DNA of 14,309 bases, taken from positions 1 through 14,309 of the forward strand of contig CAYUNT010000118.1 of the NCBI GenBank assembly GCA_964446285.1. Reading direction: 5' to 3'. The stretch is from CAYUNT01 sp964446285. GTDB lineage: Bacteria; Sumerlaeota; Sumerlaeia; SLMS01; CAYUNT01. Positions 7,094 to 14,024 of this stretch are shown here, one piece after another. Numbering within the stretch: the first letter of the stretch is position 1; every line of letters begins with the position of its first letter. The translations under genes were made by a program, and so were the position numbers. A model generated the notes under the pieces. That model was not told the origin of the DNA, searched no databases, and saw only the letters and a list, made by a program, of their open reading frames with translations.

Positions 7094-8275
7094 ATGCGCA
7101 AAATCATTATCGGCATCGTCATCACTGTCTTCTGGCTCGCCATGATGACAGTGCTGGTTTTGCGTCATACGACGCTCTTCACCCGCCGCGAAGCGCCTCC
7201 GCTCAATACGGAAACCCTTTCGGAATCCTGGCGCGACAGCGATGAATGGATGGAATTGCTCTGGAACAATTTTTCCATCGGATTTCTGCGCACAACCACT
7301 CGGCGCCTGTATGAACCTGTCAAGATCACTTCCCCCAGCGGCGAAGCGCCCCTCATCGACCGCAATGGGGCATTCCACGCCACCATTCAGGGCGTCGTCC
7401 GATTCGGACCGTTTGGGGCGCGCATCAACGCCTCCGCGCTTCTGACCCAGCGGCTGATGCTCGACCGTTTTCGCATGGTGGCGGAACTCGGCCCAGGCGC
7501 CACCGGGCGCTCTGTGGTTTCGGCGGAATCCACGGGAAATGCGCCAGATGCATCAGATGCGCCAGCTGCGAAAGCGGATGCGGGGAGAAAGGCCGTGCCC
7601 GCGGGTCCCGACGTCCTTCAAGTGGACGGCCTGGCGCGCGGCGGGCGTTTGTATTTGCGCATCCAGCGAGGCGACGCCATTCGATTTGAGAATGTCGCTA
7701 TGCCCCGCCCCGCCGCGCTCGCCGACAGCCTCCGTCCGCTTTACTCGCGCGCCGATCTCAAACCCGGCGACGTGTATTCTATCCCCGTGTTCGATCCGGT
7801 ATGGAATATGCAAGGCGGCGTGATGACGGTCCGTGTGCAAAAGCGCGAAGCGATCCCGGTCGAGGGGCGCAACGTGGACGCCCTGCGCATCGAAACCGAG
7901 ATGGGCGCGGTCCGCACCACAACCTGGACGGACGACCAGGGGCGGGTGCTGCGGCGCGAAATGCCTCCGTTCACGATGGTGGCGGCCGCGCCCAAGCGCG
8001 TAATCGAGTCGTATCCCTGGATGGCCATTCTGCCCGATACTCCGAAATTGCGCTTTGAAGATTTCCAGGGTCAAAACGTCGGCGAACCGCTCGGCGAGGC
8101 GGGCCTGATTGGAATCTTGCGCCAGAGCCTCGCGCAAACGCCGCTGGCGGGCATGGATAAGGCGATTGGCGGCGGCAGCAGCAACAACGGCGGCACTGGC
8201 GCACCGCCCCCCTCTTCCGATGGGGAAAACCATCAGGATCACTCCACCCAAAATCCCAAGGAGCAGAAGCCTTGA
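7094..8275 (+). CDS. Membrane-anchored beta-rich protein of unknown function, partner of the ABC ATPase
   Basis: 393 residues. Residues 1-3 are charged (MRK), then 4-23 form one hydrophobic segment, giving a probable N-terminal anchor with the rest outside the cytoplasm. Residues 50-145 and 175-300 alternate short hydrophobic and charged strands, separated by an Ala/Asp-rich linker (148-170). The ETEMGAVRTTTWTDDQGRVL stretch (267-286) resembles the 'converted to a coloured/charged surface with directional DQGRVLR turn' pattern seen in DUF3108-like and transglutaminase-associated extracytoplasmic domains; this is a fold-level resemblance only. No catalytic motif is evident. Residues 357-393 are a Gly/Ser/Asn/Pro-rich tail. 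ATG 7094 was chosen because the anchor begins right after it; the in-frame TTG at 7058 adds 12 residues of no obvious use. It overlaps the ABC ATPase gene by 4 bases, so the two products very probably work together. Confidence 0.75.
   Translation: MRKIIIGIVITVFWLAMMTVLVLRHTTLFTRREAPPLNTETLSESWRDSDEWMELLWNNFSIGFLRTTTRRLYEPVKITSPSGEAPLIDRNGAFHATIQGVVRFGPFGARINASALLTQRLMLDRFRMVAELGPGATGRSVVSAESTGNAPDASDAPAAKADAGRKAVPAGPDVLQVDGLARGGRLYLRIQRGDAIRFENVAMPRPAALADSLRPLYSRADLKPGDVYSIPVFDPVWNMQGGVMTVRVQKREAIPVEGRNVDALRIETEMGAVRTTTWTDDQGRVLRREMPPFTMVAAAPKRVIESYPWMAILPDTPKLRFEDFQGQNVGEPLGEAGLIGILRQSLAQTPLAGMDKAIGGGSSNNGGTGAPPPSSDGENHQDHSTQNPKEQKP
8258..8274 (+). promoter_or_regulatory. Ribosome binding site fixing a TTG start
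   Basis: AAGGAG at 8258-8263 lies 8 bases before TTG 8272-8274. The TTGA overlap joins the start of the ATPase gene to the TGA stop of the upstream gene, a translational coupling arrangement. No in-frame ATG with a comparable site exists before the ABC domain begins. Confidence 0.8.
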
Positions 8276-9057
8276 CTCTCGATTCTCCTCCTCTCGATTC
8301 AGCCAGCGGCCCTCGCCCTGTGGCGATTCGCCTGGAAAACCTGGGCAAATCCTTCGATGGCTTTTGGGCAGTGAGCGAACTCGATCTTGAAATTCCCGAG
8401 GGGGAATTCTTCGCGTTCCTCGGCCCGAACGGCGCGGGAAAAACCACAACGATCAAAATGATGACGGGCCTCATCCGCCCAAGCACGGGGCGCGCGTTCA
8501 TTGGCGGCAACGACATCCAGGCCGATCCGCTGGCCGCCAAGCGCCTCATTGGCCACATCCCGGACCATCCGTATCTTTACGAAAAACTTTCGGGGCGCGA
8601 TTTCTTTTATTTTATCGGCGATCTCTACGGCATCGGGCGCGACGAACAGGAGGAGCGCCGCCGCCATTATTTCGAGCTCTTTGGCATCGAACACGCCGCC
8701 GACCGCCTGATCGAAAACTACAGCCACGGAATGCGGCAGAAGTTGTGTTTTTCTGTGGCGCTCATGCACCGCCCGCGCGTCATTGTCGTGGACGAACCGC
8801 TCGTCGGCCTCGATCCGCAATCGGCGCGAATCGTCAAGAACCTGCTTCTCGACGAATGCCGGCGGGGCGCAACGGTGTTCATGTCCACGCACTTGCTGGC
8901 GATTGCGGAGGAGTTGAGCCACCGAATCGGCATAATTCATCATGGGCAGCTGCGATTTTTAGGCACGCTCGAGGAAATGCGCCACCATGCGCGCCGCGAC
9001 GGCTCGCTCGAAGACCTCTTCCTCGCCCTCACGGCCGACAACGGCACGCCGGAATAA
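8272..9057 (+). CDS. ABC transporter ATP-binding protein (CcmA/NatA-like, ABC-2 exporter type)
   Basis: A 261-residue nucleotide-binding subunit that would power an ABC-2 type exporter at the inner face of the membrane. Motifs in order: Walker A GPNGAGKTT (51-59, K57); Q-loop region GHIPDHPYLYEKLSG, with D98 where Gln is classical, as often in this subfamily; signature YSHGMRQK (150-157) in place of LSGGQ; Walker B VIVVDEP (170-176, D174, E175); D-loop GLDP (179-182); H-loop STHLLA with H207. About 20 residues precede the ABC fold, and a short C-terminal regulatory part (GTLEEMR onward) follows. Its 5' end overlaps the membrane-anchored protein gene. The 3' end is 14 bases from the stop of a convergent gene, so no permease follows. 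The transported substrate is unknown. Confidence 0.95.
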   Translation: MTLDSPPLDSASGPRPVAIRLENLGKSFDGFWAVSELDLEIPEGEFFAFLGPNGAGKTTTIKMMTGLIRPSTGRAFIGGNDIQADPLAAKRLIGHIPDHPYLYEKLSGRDFFYFIGDLYGIGRDEQEERRRHYFELFGIEHAADRLIENYSHGMRQKLCFSVALMHRPRVIVVDEPLVGLDPQSARIVKNLLLDECRRGATVFMSTHLLAIAEELSHRIGIIHHGQLRFLGTLEEMRHHARRDGSLEDLFLALTADNGTPE

Positions 9058-9071
9058 TCCGGGAATACCAT

Positions 9072-12000
9072 TTACTCCGCCACTTCATATAAAATCCGCG
9101 CCGCGCCATTGTTGTTGATGTCGAGCGGGATTTCCAAAACGCCGGGCGACGCGGCGGATTGCGCACCGGCCACCTGCGCGGTGCGCTTGCCGTTTGTGGC
9201 GAGGCTCCAGGCGCGCCCCTTCTTTGACAAAACTTCAGTGCGCAACGTGATTTTCGCGCGTCCGCCGCGAACCAGATGCGGCAGCCGCCCCCACGAAAGC
9301 AGCACGTCGCGCTTGTGGCTGGAAAACGTCGTGCCCGTGTTCGCCAGTTCCGTCAGGTGTGTGACAAGCAGGCGGCTGCTTCGCGCGATGGGCTGGCCGT
9401 CGAGGCTGGAAATCCAAACGGCGGCGGCGCAGCCCTCGACCTCGATTGTGGCGGCTGACGTTATGATTTTCCCGCCCGCGGGCGCGTATCCGCCCACGGT
9501 GCGCGGCGTGTTCACCGCAAGAACGCCCGCCTGGGCATCGAGCGTGATTTCGCCCGTTTCGCTTTGATAAACGCGCTGGCCGGCATTGGTCGGATTGTCC
9601 CGTTTTAGCCAGCCGCGCTTGCGCATTTCAGCGGCGAGCGCGCCGTCCGAGATGCGCGATAGCAGGTCAGCGCCAGCACTGGCGCCTTTGTTCGCGTCGC
9701 TTGAATTCAGCGCCACTGTGAGGACATTCGCCGAATTCGCCGCATCCGCCGGCGCGATGCCGATTTGCGTGGCCACGCGCGTGAGGAACGGCATCCGGCT
9801 GCGGGCGAGCGCGCCGACGACTTCCTGTGCGTTTGCGGGCGGCGGCGATGCGGAGTCGATGGCGTAGATCACGTCATGCGAGGCCGGGCGCATGTCGCCC
9901 CGCAAAAACAGGCACAGCGCCGCGCGGTCCGCCGCCTGCGAGAGCGGGTCTCGCGCCAGGTCGAAATACTCGGCGGGATGCGGCTGCAACACAGCCTCGC
10001 GCGAATGGGCATAGGTGAACCGCCACACCCCCTGCCAGCCCTGCAGCGCGGCCTGCGCGCCCATGAGCATCGGTCCCATCGCCCGGCATCGCCCCGGGAA
10101 TGCATAGTCGTATTCCGTCAGCGTGAACGGGCGGCCCGAAAGGCGCAGCGGCGCGGTTTGCAGCCAGCCGTCGTCGCTGAGGCCAAGCGGATTCACGTTG
10201 GCGCAACGCGAAGGCAACTGCCAGGGATTCTCTAAAAAGTCCGGATGGTCCGCGTAATAATGCGCGTCCACATAATCATAAGTGGCGCGCACGGGCAGCG
10301 ATTCGAGTTGCTGCGCCCAGCCATTCATGTCGGTGAGGAGCGCCTGGCAATGGAGGTCGTTGCGCAGGAACGCCTTGGTTTTCTCAAAGAATTGCGCCTG
10401 TGTTTCGGCCTGGAATACGCGAAACAGCGTGGCGGCGGGCGAATCGCCGCCAGCGGGCGGAATCGGGATTTCCGGCGCGCCCGTGACGCCTGTTGGGGCA
10501 TTTTCGGAAGCAGCCAGCGCCTTCAACTCCTCCGGATTGAGGCGTTTCGCCAGCCACGCATTCCATGCCCGCGTCCAATCTTTCGCCAAGCGGCCCGTGC
10601 GGATGCGGTCGGGATAATTCCCCGGGTTGTCTTCGTTAATGAGGCAAATCCATGCGAGCGCCGGATCGTCCGCATAGCGCATCTGCGTGTAGGGATTCAC
10701 GTGGCCGAGCAGCGCGCGCGCAAATTCGATATAGTTCGCGTGGGCGCGCTCGTTGACCGGCACGGCGATCTTGAAATCCTCCATCGGCACATCGCCGCCT
10801 TTGCCATCGGCGGCGCCCTCGCCGCTCTCGGCGTCGGGCCAGATTTCGCGCGTAAAGACTGGGCGCGACACAAACAGATCGGTCGTCATCACGAAGCCGC
10901 GCTTTTTCAGTTCCGCGAAAAGGAAATCCAGGCGGTCGAGGGCTTGCGCATCGAGGCGCGTGCTCGCGCCGCCCGAGCGGTCAATCAGCCCCGCTTCGTA
11001 ATGGTGAAACCGCACGCTGTTATAGCCGAGGCGTTCGAGGCGTTCGGCCAGGCGCGCGGCCTCTTCGTGCGATAGATACTGGGCGGAATAGCACAAATTT
11101 ACGCCGTAAAAACGAACGGGCCGCTCGGGGCGCGACGCGAAGGCAAATTCTCCGCCGGGCGTGACGACGACGCGCCCAAGCGATCCGGCCGGACGCACAC
11201 GCTCGATGAGGCCGCCGAAATCCAGCACCGAACCCGGAGCAATGTCCAGTTCCGTATCGGCGAGCGGAATCCATTCGCTATCCGCTACGAGGACTTGGGG
11301 GCTGTCGGGCTTTGCCGCGATGCCGCCGCCGGGCGCCTCCAAAGTGAAGTTCACCGCGAGCGATTTTCCGGCCGGCCACACCTCGCCCTTTCCGCCGCCT
11401 TTGCCAAAGCGAATCGCAAAATGCTCCGACCACTGCCGGTTGTCTTGCACGAGCGCCTGCGTGGGTTGCGCGAAGGTGAAACGCAGTGTTGCGCCTGTGC
11501 CCGCGGCCGCGCCCTTCACCCCGCCCAGCATCAATTCGAGCGAACGCACCGCACCCGCCTTCAAAATCAAGCGGTCATTTTGCGGCGGAAAGGCAACGCG
11601 TTCGCCGCCATCGACGCGAAAAGAACCTCCAATCGCCAGGTGGGCGGGCAGCATCATTTCCACATTCATCGCGTTGCACCGCACGTCGGACTGCGGTGTA
11701 AGCGTATATGCCAGCGCAAGTTCGCCGGGCGCGCCGGACGCCTTTGTTTCTGTCTGGATGATCACGCCGCTCTTGGTGCGGATCCGCCCAGGATGCGAAT
11801 CGTTGCCCTTCTCCGCTGCGGAGGGCGGCTCTTTTTCGGCGGGAAGAAGTTGCGTGTGGTTCCAGTTTTCGTCAAAGAATCCGGGAATCAGGCTCGCGAT
11901 GGGCGCGCCCCCGCGTTCGAGATGCACCGCGCCATTTGGCTCGATCCAGGCGGTCCATTCCGCCGCTGCCGCCGCCCCTGCTTTCGCCGCCCCCGCTTTC

Positions 12001-12152
12001 GCCGCCGCTTCCTGCCCAAGCGCACAAGCCGCGCATCCCGCCCAAATCGCCAGGACCGCCCACCACGCCGCCCCTTTGACGCCCCGGTATCTTCCGATCC
12101 TCTTCCCTTTCGTTCTTTCCGTGTTTTTCACGGCAAAATAATTCTGATTCAT
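9072..12152 (-). CDS. Secreted clan A (TIM-barrel) glycoside hydrolase-like protein
   Basis: 1026 residues. A basic N-terminus (to about 27) precedes a hydrophobic stretch (28-45) with likely cleavage after ALG (46), then an Ala/Lys-rich linker (48-64), so export is expected. An N-terminal beta region (about 65-340) leads into a barrel starting at RFYGVNLCYSAQYLS (347-361). Barrel hallmarks are GYNSVRFHHYE (376-386), LINEDNPG (504-511) with N506-E507 as predicted acid/base, YVDAHYY (627-633), and FTLTEYDYAFPG (676-687) with E680 as predicted nucleophile. A C-terminal beta part (about 760-1026) includes SETGEI and VNTPRT, as in beta domains after GH5/GH42-like barrels. The exact GH family and substrate cannot be named; a plant or algal polysaccharide is plausible. 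The start overlaps the URO-D gene stop (ATGA), with only a weak GGAAAA upstream, so it is translationally coupled. Confidence 0.85.
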   Translation of the reverse strand: MNQNYFAVKNTERTKGKRIGRYRGVKGAAWWAVLAIWAGCAACALGQEAAAKAGAAKAGAAAAAEWTAWIEPNGAVHLERGGAPIASLIPGFFDENWNHTQLLPAEKEPPSAAEKGNDSHPGRIRTKSGVIIQTETKASGAPGELALAYTLTPQSDVRCNAMNVEMMLPAHLAIGGSFRVDGGERVAFPPQNDRLILKAGAVRSLELMLGGVKGAAAGTGATLRFTFAQPTQALVQDNRQWSEHFAIRFGKGGGKGEVWPAGKSLAVNFTLEAPGGGIAAKPDSPQVLVADSEWIPLADTELDIAPGSVLDFGGLIERVRPAGSLGRVVVTPGGEFAFASRPERPVRFYGVNLCYSAQYLSHEEAARLAERLERLGYNSVRFHHYEAGLIDRSGGASTRLDAQALDRLDFLFAELKKRGFVMTTDLFVSRPVFTREIWPDAESGEGAADGKGGDVPMEDFKIAVPVNERAHANYIEFARALLGHVNPYTQMRYADDPALAWICLINEDNPGNYPDRIRTGRLAKDWTRAWNAWLAKRLNPEELKALAASENAPTGVTGAPEIPIPPAGGDSPAATLFRVFQAETQAQFFEKTKAFLRNDLHCQALLTDMNGWAQQLESLPVRATYDYVDAHYYADHPDFLENPWQLPSRCANVNPLGLSDDGWLQTAPLRLSGRPFTLTEYDYAFPGRCRAMGPMLMGAQAALQGWQGVWRFTYAHSREAVLQPHPAEYFDLARDPLSQAADRAALCLFLRGDMRPASHDVIYAIDSASPPPANAQEVVGALARSRMPFLTRVATQIGIAPADAANSANVLTVALNSSDANKGASAGADLLSRISDGALAAEMRKRGWLKRDNPTNAGQRVYQSETGEITLDAQAGVLAVNTPRTVGGYAPAGGKIITSAATIEVEGCAAAVWISSLDGQPIARSSRLLVTHLTELANTGTTFSSHKRDVLLSWGRLPHLVRGGRAKITLRTEVLSKKGRAWSLATNGKRTAQVAGAQSAASPGVLEIPLDINNNGAARILYEVAE
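12149..12152 (-). promoter_or_regulatory. ATGA start/stop overlap coupling the URO-D-like and glycosidase genes
   Basis: Read on the - strand, ATG of the glycosidase gene (12152-12150) overlaps TGA of the preceding gene (12151-12149). The preceding Shine-Dalgarno is weak (GGAAAA about 7 bases away), so re-initiation by ribosomes finishing the first gene is the likely route. Confidence 0.8.
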
Positions 12153-13225
12153 GATCGTTTTCCGTATTTGTAAACGAGGTCGCGGACTCGTTTGTATTGT
12201 TCGAAACTCACGTTGTCCGGAATCGAGTGGTCCGAGTGGTAAATATAGCCTCCACCCGCCTTGGCGATGGGGATTTTCGAGCGGATTTCCTCTTCAATCA
12301 CCGCCGGATCAGGATGGGCCATCGCGCGGACGTCGATGCCGCCCATAAACGCCAGCACATCGCCGTAATCCTTTTTCAACTGCACTAGGTCCATGCCTGC
12401 CTTGACTTCGAGCGGTTGCAGACAATCGAAACCGGCTTCGATCAGCGCCGGAATGTGGCGGTTGACGTTGCCGCAACTGTGCAAAATCACCTTCCACCCC
12501 TTCGAGTGCAGGACGTCGCAAAGGCGTTTGTGCTGCGGAAAAAGCAGTTCGCGATACATCTCCGTGGAAAAAAACGTGCCGTTGCGGTAACCGAGGTCGT
12601 CGAACACAAACGCGCCGTCGAATTGATAGCCGATCGCGAGCATTTCTTCGAGGCCGGCGATCGTCAGGTCCATGTAGGTCTTGAACATGTCCTCGACCCA
12701 CTCGGGATCGGTCAGCATGGCAGGCAGGAGCGTGTCCGGGCCGACGATCGACGACAGCTGGTCGTATCCAATGGCGGCGGCGAAATGGACGAACTTTCCC
12801 GCCTGGCGCGCGCTTTCCATTTTGGGGCGGTCCTGCTCCCAGTTGAGCCGCTCGGGGCCAAAGGCAAGGCGCGGCTTCAATTCCTCCCAGGCGCGCGGAC
12901 CGGTCAGCGAAAAGGCAAGCAGCGCCGGGGTCGAAACGCTGTGCTTCCAGTTTTTCGTCGTTACGCCGTCGGCGTTGCGAGCGATGACGTAATCGTCCGT
13001 CTCCTCAATCACCTGCGTGGGCAGCATAAGCGAGTTGTTCGCGGCAAATCCCGTGAACGCCCAATCGAAATATCCCCACGGCCCGAGTTCGGGCGGGAGG
13101 CCTTCGCGCAGCCAGCGTTCGACTGTTGTAAACCACGGAAAATCTGTGAAGGCGACTTGGTCCGGCTCCTCGTGATTCAGCGCGGCCCGAACTCTTTCAC
13201 ATGCGGTCATTTCACCTTGCGGCAT
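12149..13225 (-). CDS. Uroporphyrinogen decarboxylase (URO-D)-family protein, probable corrinoid-type methyltransferase relative
   Basis: 358 residues from ATG 13225. MTACERVRAALNHEEPDQV (6-24) is the typical opening of the non-haem URO-D branch (COG0407-like; HemE proteins look different), which includes MtaA/CmuA-type methylcobalamin transferases. HSCGN (249-253, H249 and C251) matches the zinc-ligand His-x-Cys site of those enzymes. LEVKAGMDL (272-280), FMGGIDVR (293-300) and HSDHSIPDNVSFEQY (330-344) are further family marks. True HemE is unlikely. AAGGAT (13235-13240) lies 9 bases before ATG 13225 and decides the start; ATG 13210 has its site too close, and a start at 13339 would add 38 residues unlike the family. 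It leads a two-gene operon with the secreted glycosidase. No corrinoid-binding protein gene is in view, so the methyl donor and acceptor are unknown. Confidence 0.88.
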   Translation of the reverse strand: MPQGEMTACERVRAALNHEEPDQVAFTDFPWFTTVERWLREGLPPELGPWGYFDWAFTGFAANNSLMLPTQVIEETDDYVIARNADGVTTKNWKHSVSTPALLAFSLTGPRAWEELKPRLAFGPERLNWEQDRPKMESARQAGKFVHFAAAIGYDQLSSIVGPDTLLPAMLTDPEWVEDMFKTYMDLTIAGLEEMLAIGYQFDGAFVFDDLGYRNGTFFSTEMYRELLFPQHKRLCDVLHSKGWKVILHSCGNVNRHIPALIEAGFDCLQPLEVKAGMDLVQLKKDYGDVLAFMGGIDVRAMAHPDPAVIEEEIRSKIPIAKAGGGYIYHSDHSIPDNVSFEQYKRVRDLVYKYGKRS

Positions 13226-13252
13226 AAGGGAGGGATCCTTGCGGAATTTATA
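13226..13252 (-). promoter_or_regulatory. Leader of the URO-D-like/glycosidase operon: RBS and possible -10
   Basis: On the - strand TATAAA (13252-13247) resembles a -10 element, but no TTGACA-like box lies 16-18 bases upstream of it. AAGGAT (13240-13235) then serves ATG 13225. If TATAAA is a real -10, the transcript would start close to the ribosome site and the leader would be very short. Confidence 0.3.
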
Positions 13253-13595
13253 GACAGGATTTACAGGAGGAAGGCGGAGAAAGCGAGAAACGCCTCGCGG
13301 CTCGCTCCCTGGAGCCTGCGTAGCAAACCCCCGCGGCAACGCGCAACCGGCTTGTCCATGCCCACGGACCTTCCCTTGGCTTTCCGCGCCTGAAGGCGTT
13401 TCAGAACCGATTCAAACTGCCCAACATGACGTCCGTGGCATAGTTGGCCAGCTTGGCATTCCTGACATTGCGCCATTCCCAGCAGTTAGCTATGCGTGAC
13501 AACATGTAAAATATGCTTTACATGGTGGCGACTATTTTTTACATATTGTCGCGTCTGCTTGACGCAGGCACTCATTCGGCGCGGAGGCGCACATC
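13253..13595. other. Divergent intergenic region between the URO-D operon and the membrane/HTH pair
   Basis: The left part (13261-13480) has no supported gene. A short - strand frame (13261-13476) has two CxxC-like cysteines near its start but no recognisable domain and no good ribosome site. Structure seen here: GGCTC (13300-13304) / GAGCC (13313-13317), and a 9-base inverted pair GAAACGCCT (13288-13296) / AGGCGTTTC (13394-13402). The right part (13498-13550) holds the half-site array described separately. Confidence 0.45.
13498..13550 (+). promoter_or_regulatory. Operator-like array of TGTAAA/TTTACA half-sites
   Basis: Three half-sites occur in 53 bases: TGTAAA (13505-13510), TTTACA (13517-13522) and TTTACA (13538-13543). 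The first two form a perfect 8-base inverted repeat, CATGTAAA (13503-13510) / TTTACATG (13517-13524), with a 6-base centre. The outer pair GACAACATGTAAA (13498-13510) and TTTACATATTGTC (13538-13550) match as an inverted repeat at 12 of 13 positions. TTTACA at 13517 may also act as a -35, with CATATT (13542-13547, spacer 19) as a poor -10. The location 45 bases before the membrane gene and the HTH gene in the same operon suggest autoregulation. Confidence 0.6.
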
Positions 13596-14024
13596 ATGAA
13601 TGTTCAAGAAAGACAGGCAAGATTTGCCGGGAGTGTCGTGCTGGCGACTTTGGCCGTTCTCCTGGTTCTTATTTGGGTATTCGGGCTTAGCCCCGCCGTC
13701 ATGGCCGGATTCGCCCTGCTGGGTTTGAGCGGATTCACTAACTTAATCGTGAGGAAAGAGCGGAAGGCTGGAAAAATCGTCATGGATGAGCGGGACCTGG
13801 AAATCGCGCGCACAGCCACGGTGATTGCCTACTCCGTCTTTTGGGTGTGTTTCGTCATCGCTGCGATGGCGCCTTTCTTTGTTCTGGGTCCGAACGCAAG
13901 CCTGGCCCTCCCGACGCCAGTATTCACCGGCGCCATCTGGGTTGCCTGGTGCATCGTTTTGGGAGTGCGCTCCCTCGTCATTCTCATTCTCTATCGGAGG
14001 GGCCGCCATGGGCAGGAATCCTGA
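13596..14024 (+). CDS. Small four-helix membrane protein, partner of an HTH regulator
   Basis: 142 residues with four predicted membrane helices (about 10-30, 32-52, 74-97, 108-132). A cytoplasmic-looking loop carries RKERKAGKIVMDERDLEIARTA (53-74 in total); the DERDxxIxxxA element is typical of DUF2178-like small membrane proteins that are regularly paired with YozG-type HTH regulators. The molecular role is unknown for the family; involvement in stress or membrane sensing is conjecture. ATG 13596 has GGAGG at 13583-13587, spacing 8. The 3' end overlaps the HTH gene by 17 bases (14008-14024), so they form an operon. The region upstream bears the inverted TGTAAA/TTTACA half-sites. Confidence 0.8.
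   Translation: MNVQERQARFAGSVVLATLAVLLVLIWVFGLSPAVMAGFALLGLSGFTNLIVRKERKAGKIVMDERDLEIARTATVIAYSVFWVCFVIAAMAPFFVLGPNASLALPTPVFTGAIWVAWCIVLGVRSLVILILYRRGRHGQES

Noticed and set aside
7539..7572. Short ATGCGCCAG direct repeat inside the membrane-anchored protein gene
   Set aside because: It merely encodes the Ala/Asp-rich linker; low-complexity coding sequence explains it.
7553..8449. - strand frame spanning the membrane-anchored protein and the start of the ABC ATPase
   Set aside because: It crosses a well-supported ribosome site and gene overlap on the + strand; its composition is that of a shadow frame.
12020..12050. Possible lipobox (AGC near residue 40) in the glycosidase signal
   Set aside because: The residue at -3 is Trp rather than Leu/Val/Ile, so a standard signal peptide with cleavage after ALG is preferred.
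10245..12173. Several long + strand frames opposite the glycosidase
   Set aside because: They are shadows of a long GC-rich gene with catalytic motifs on the - strand; none shows a domain.
13226..13339. N-terminal extension of the URO-D-like protein from ATG 13339
   Set aside because: The extra 38 residues do not look like the family, whereas AAGGAT at ideal spacing supports ATG 13225.
13261..13476. Short - strand frame with clustered cysteines near its start
   Set aside because: Only 71 residues, weak ribosome site, no family match, and it overlaps the leader of the URO-D-like operon.
13496..13690. + strand frame starting at the half-site array
   Set aside because: It runs through the operator region and out of frame into the membrane protein gene, whose start has a much better ribosome site.
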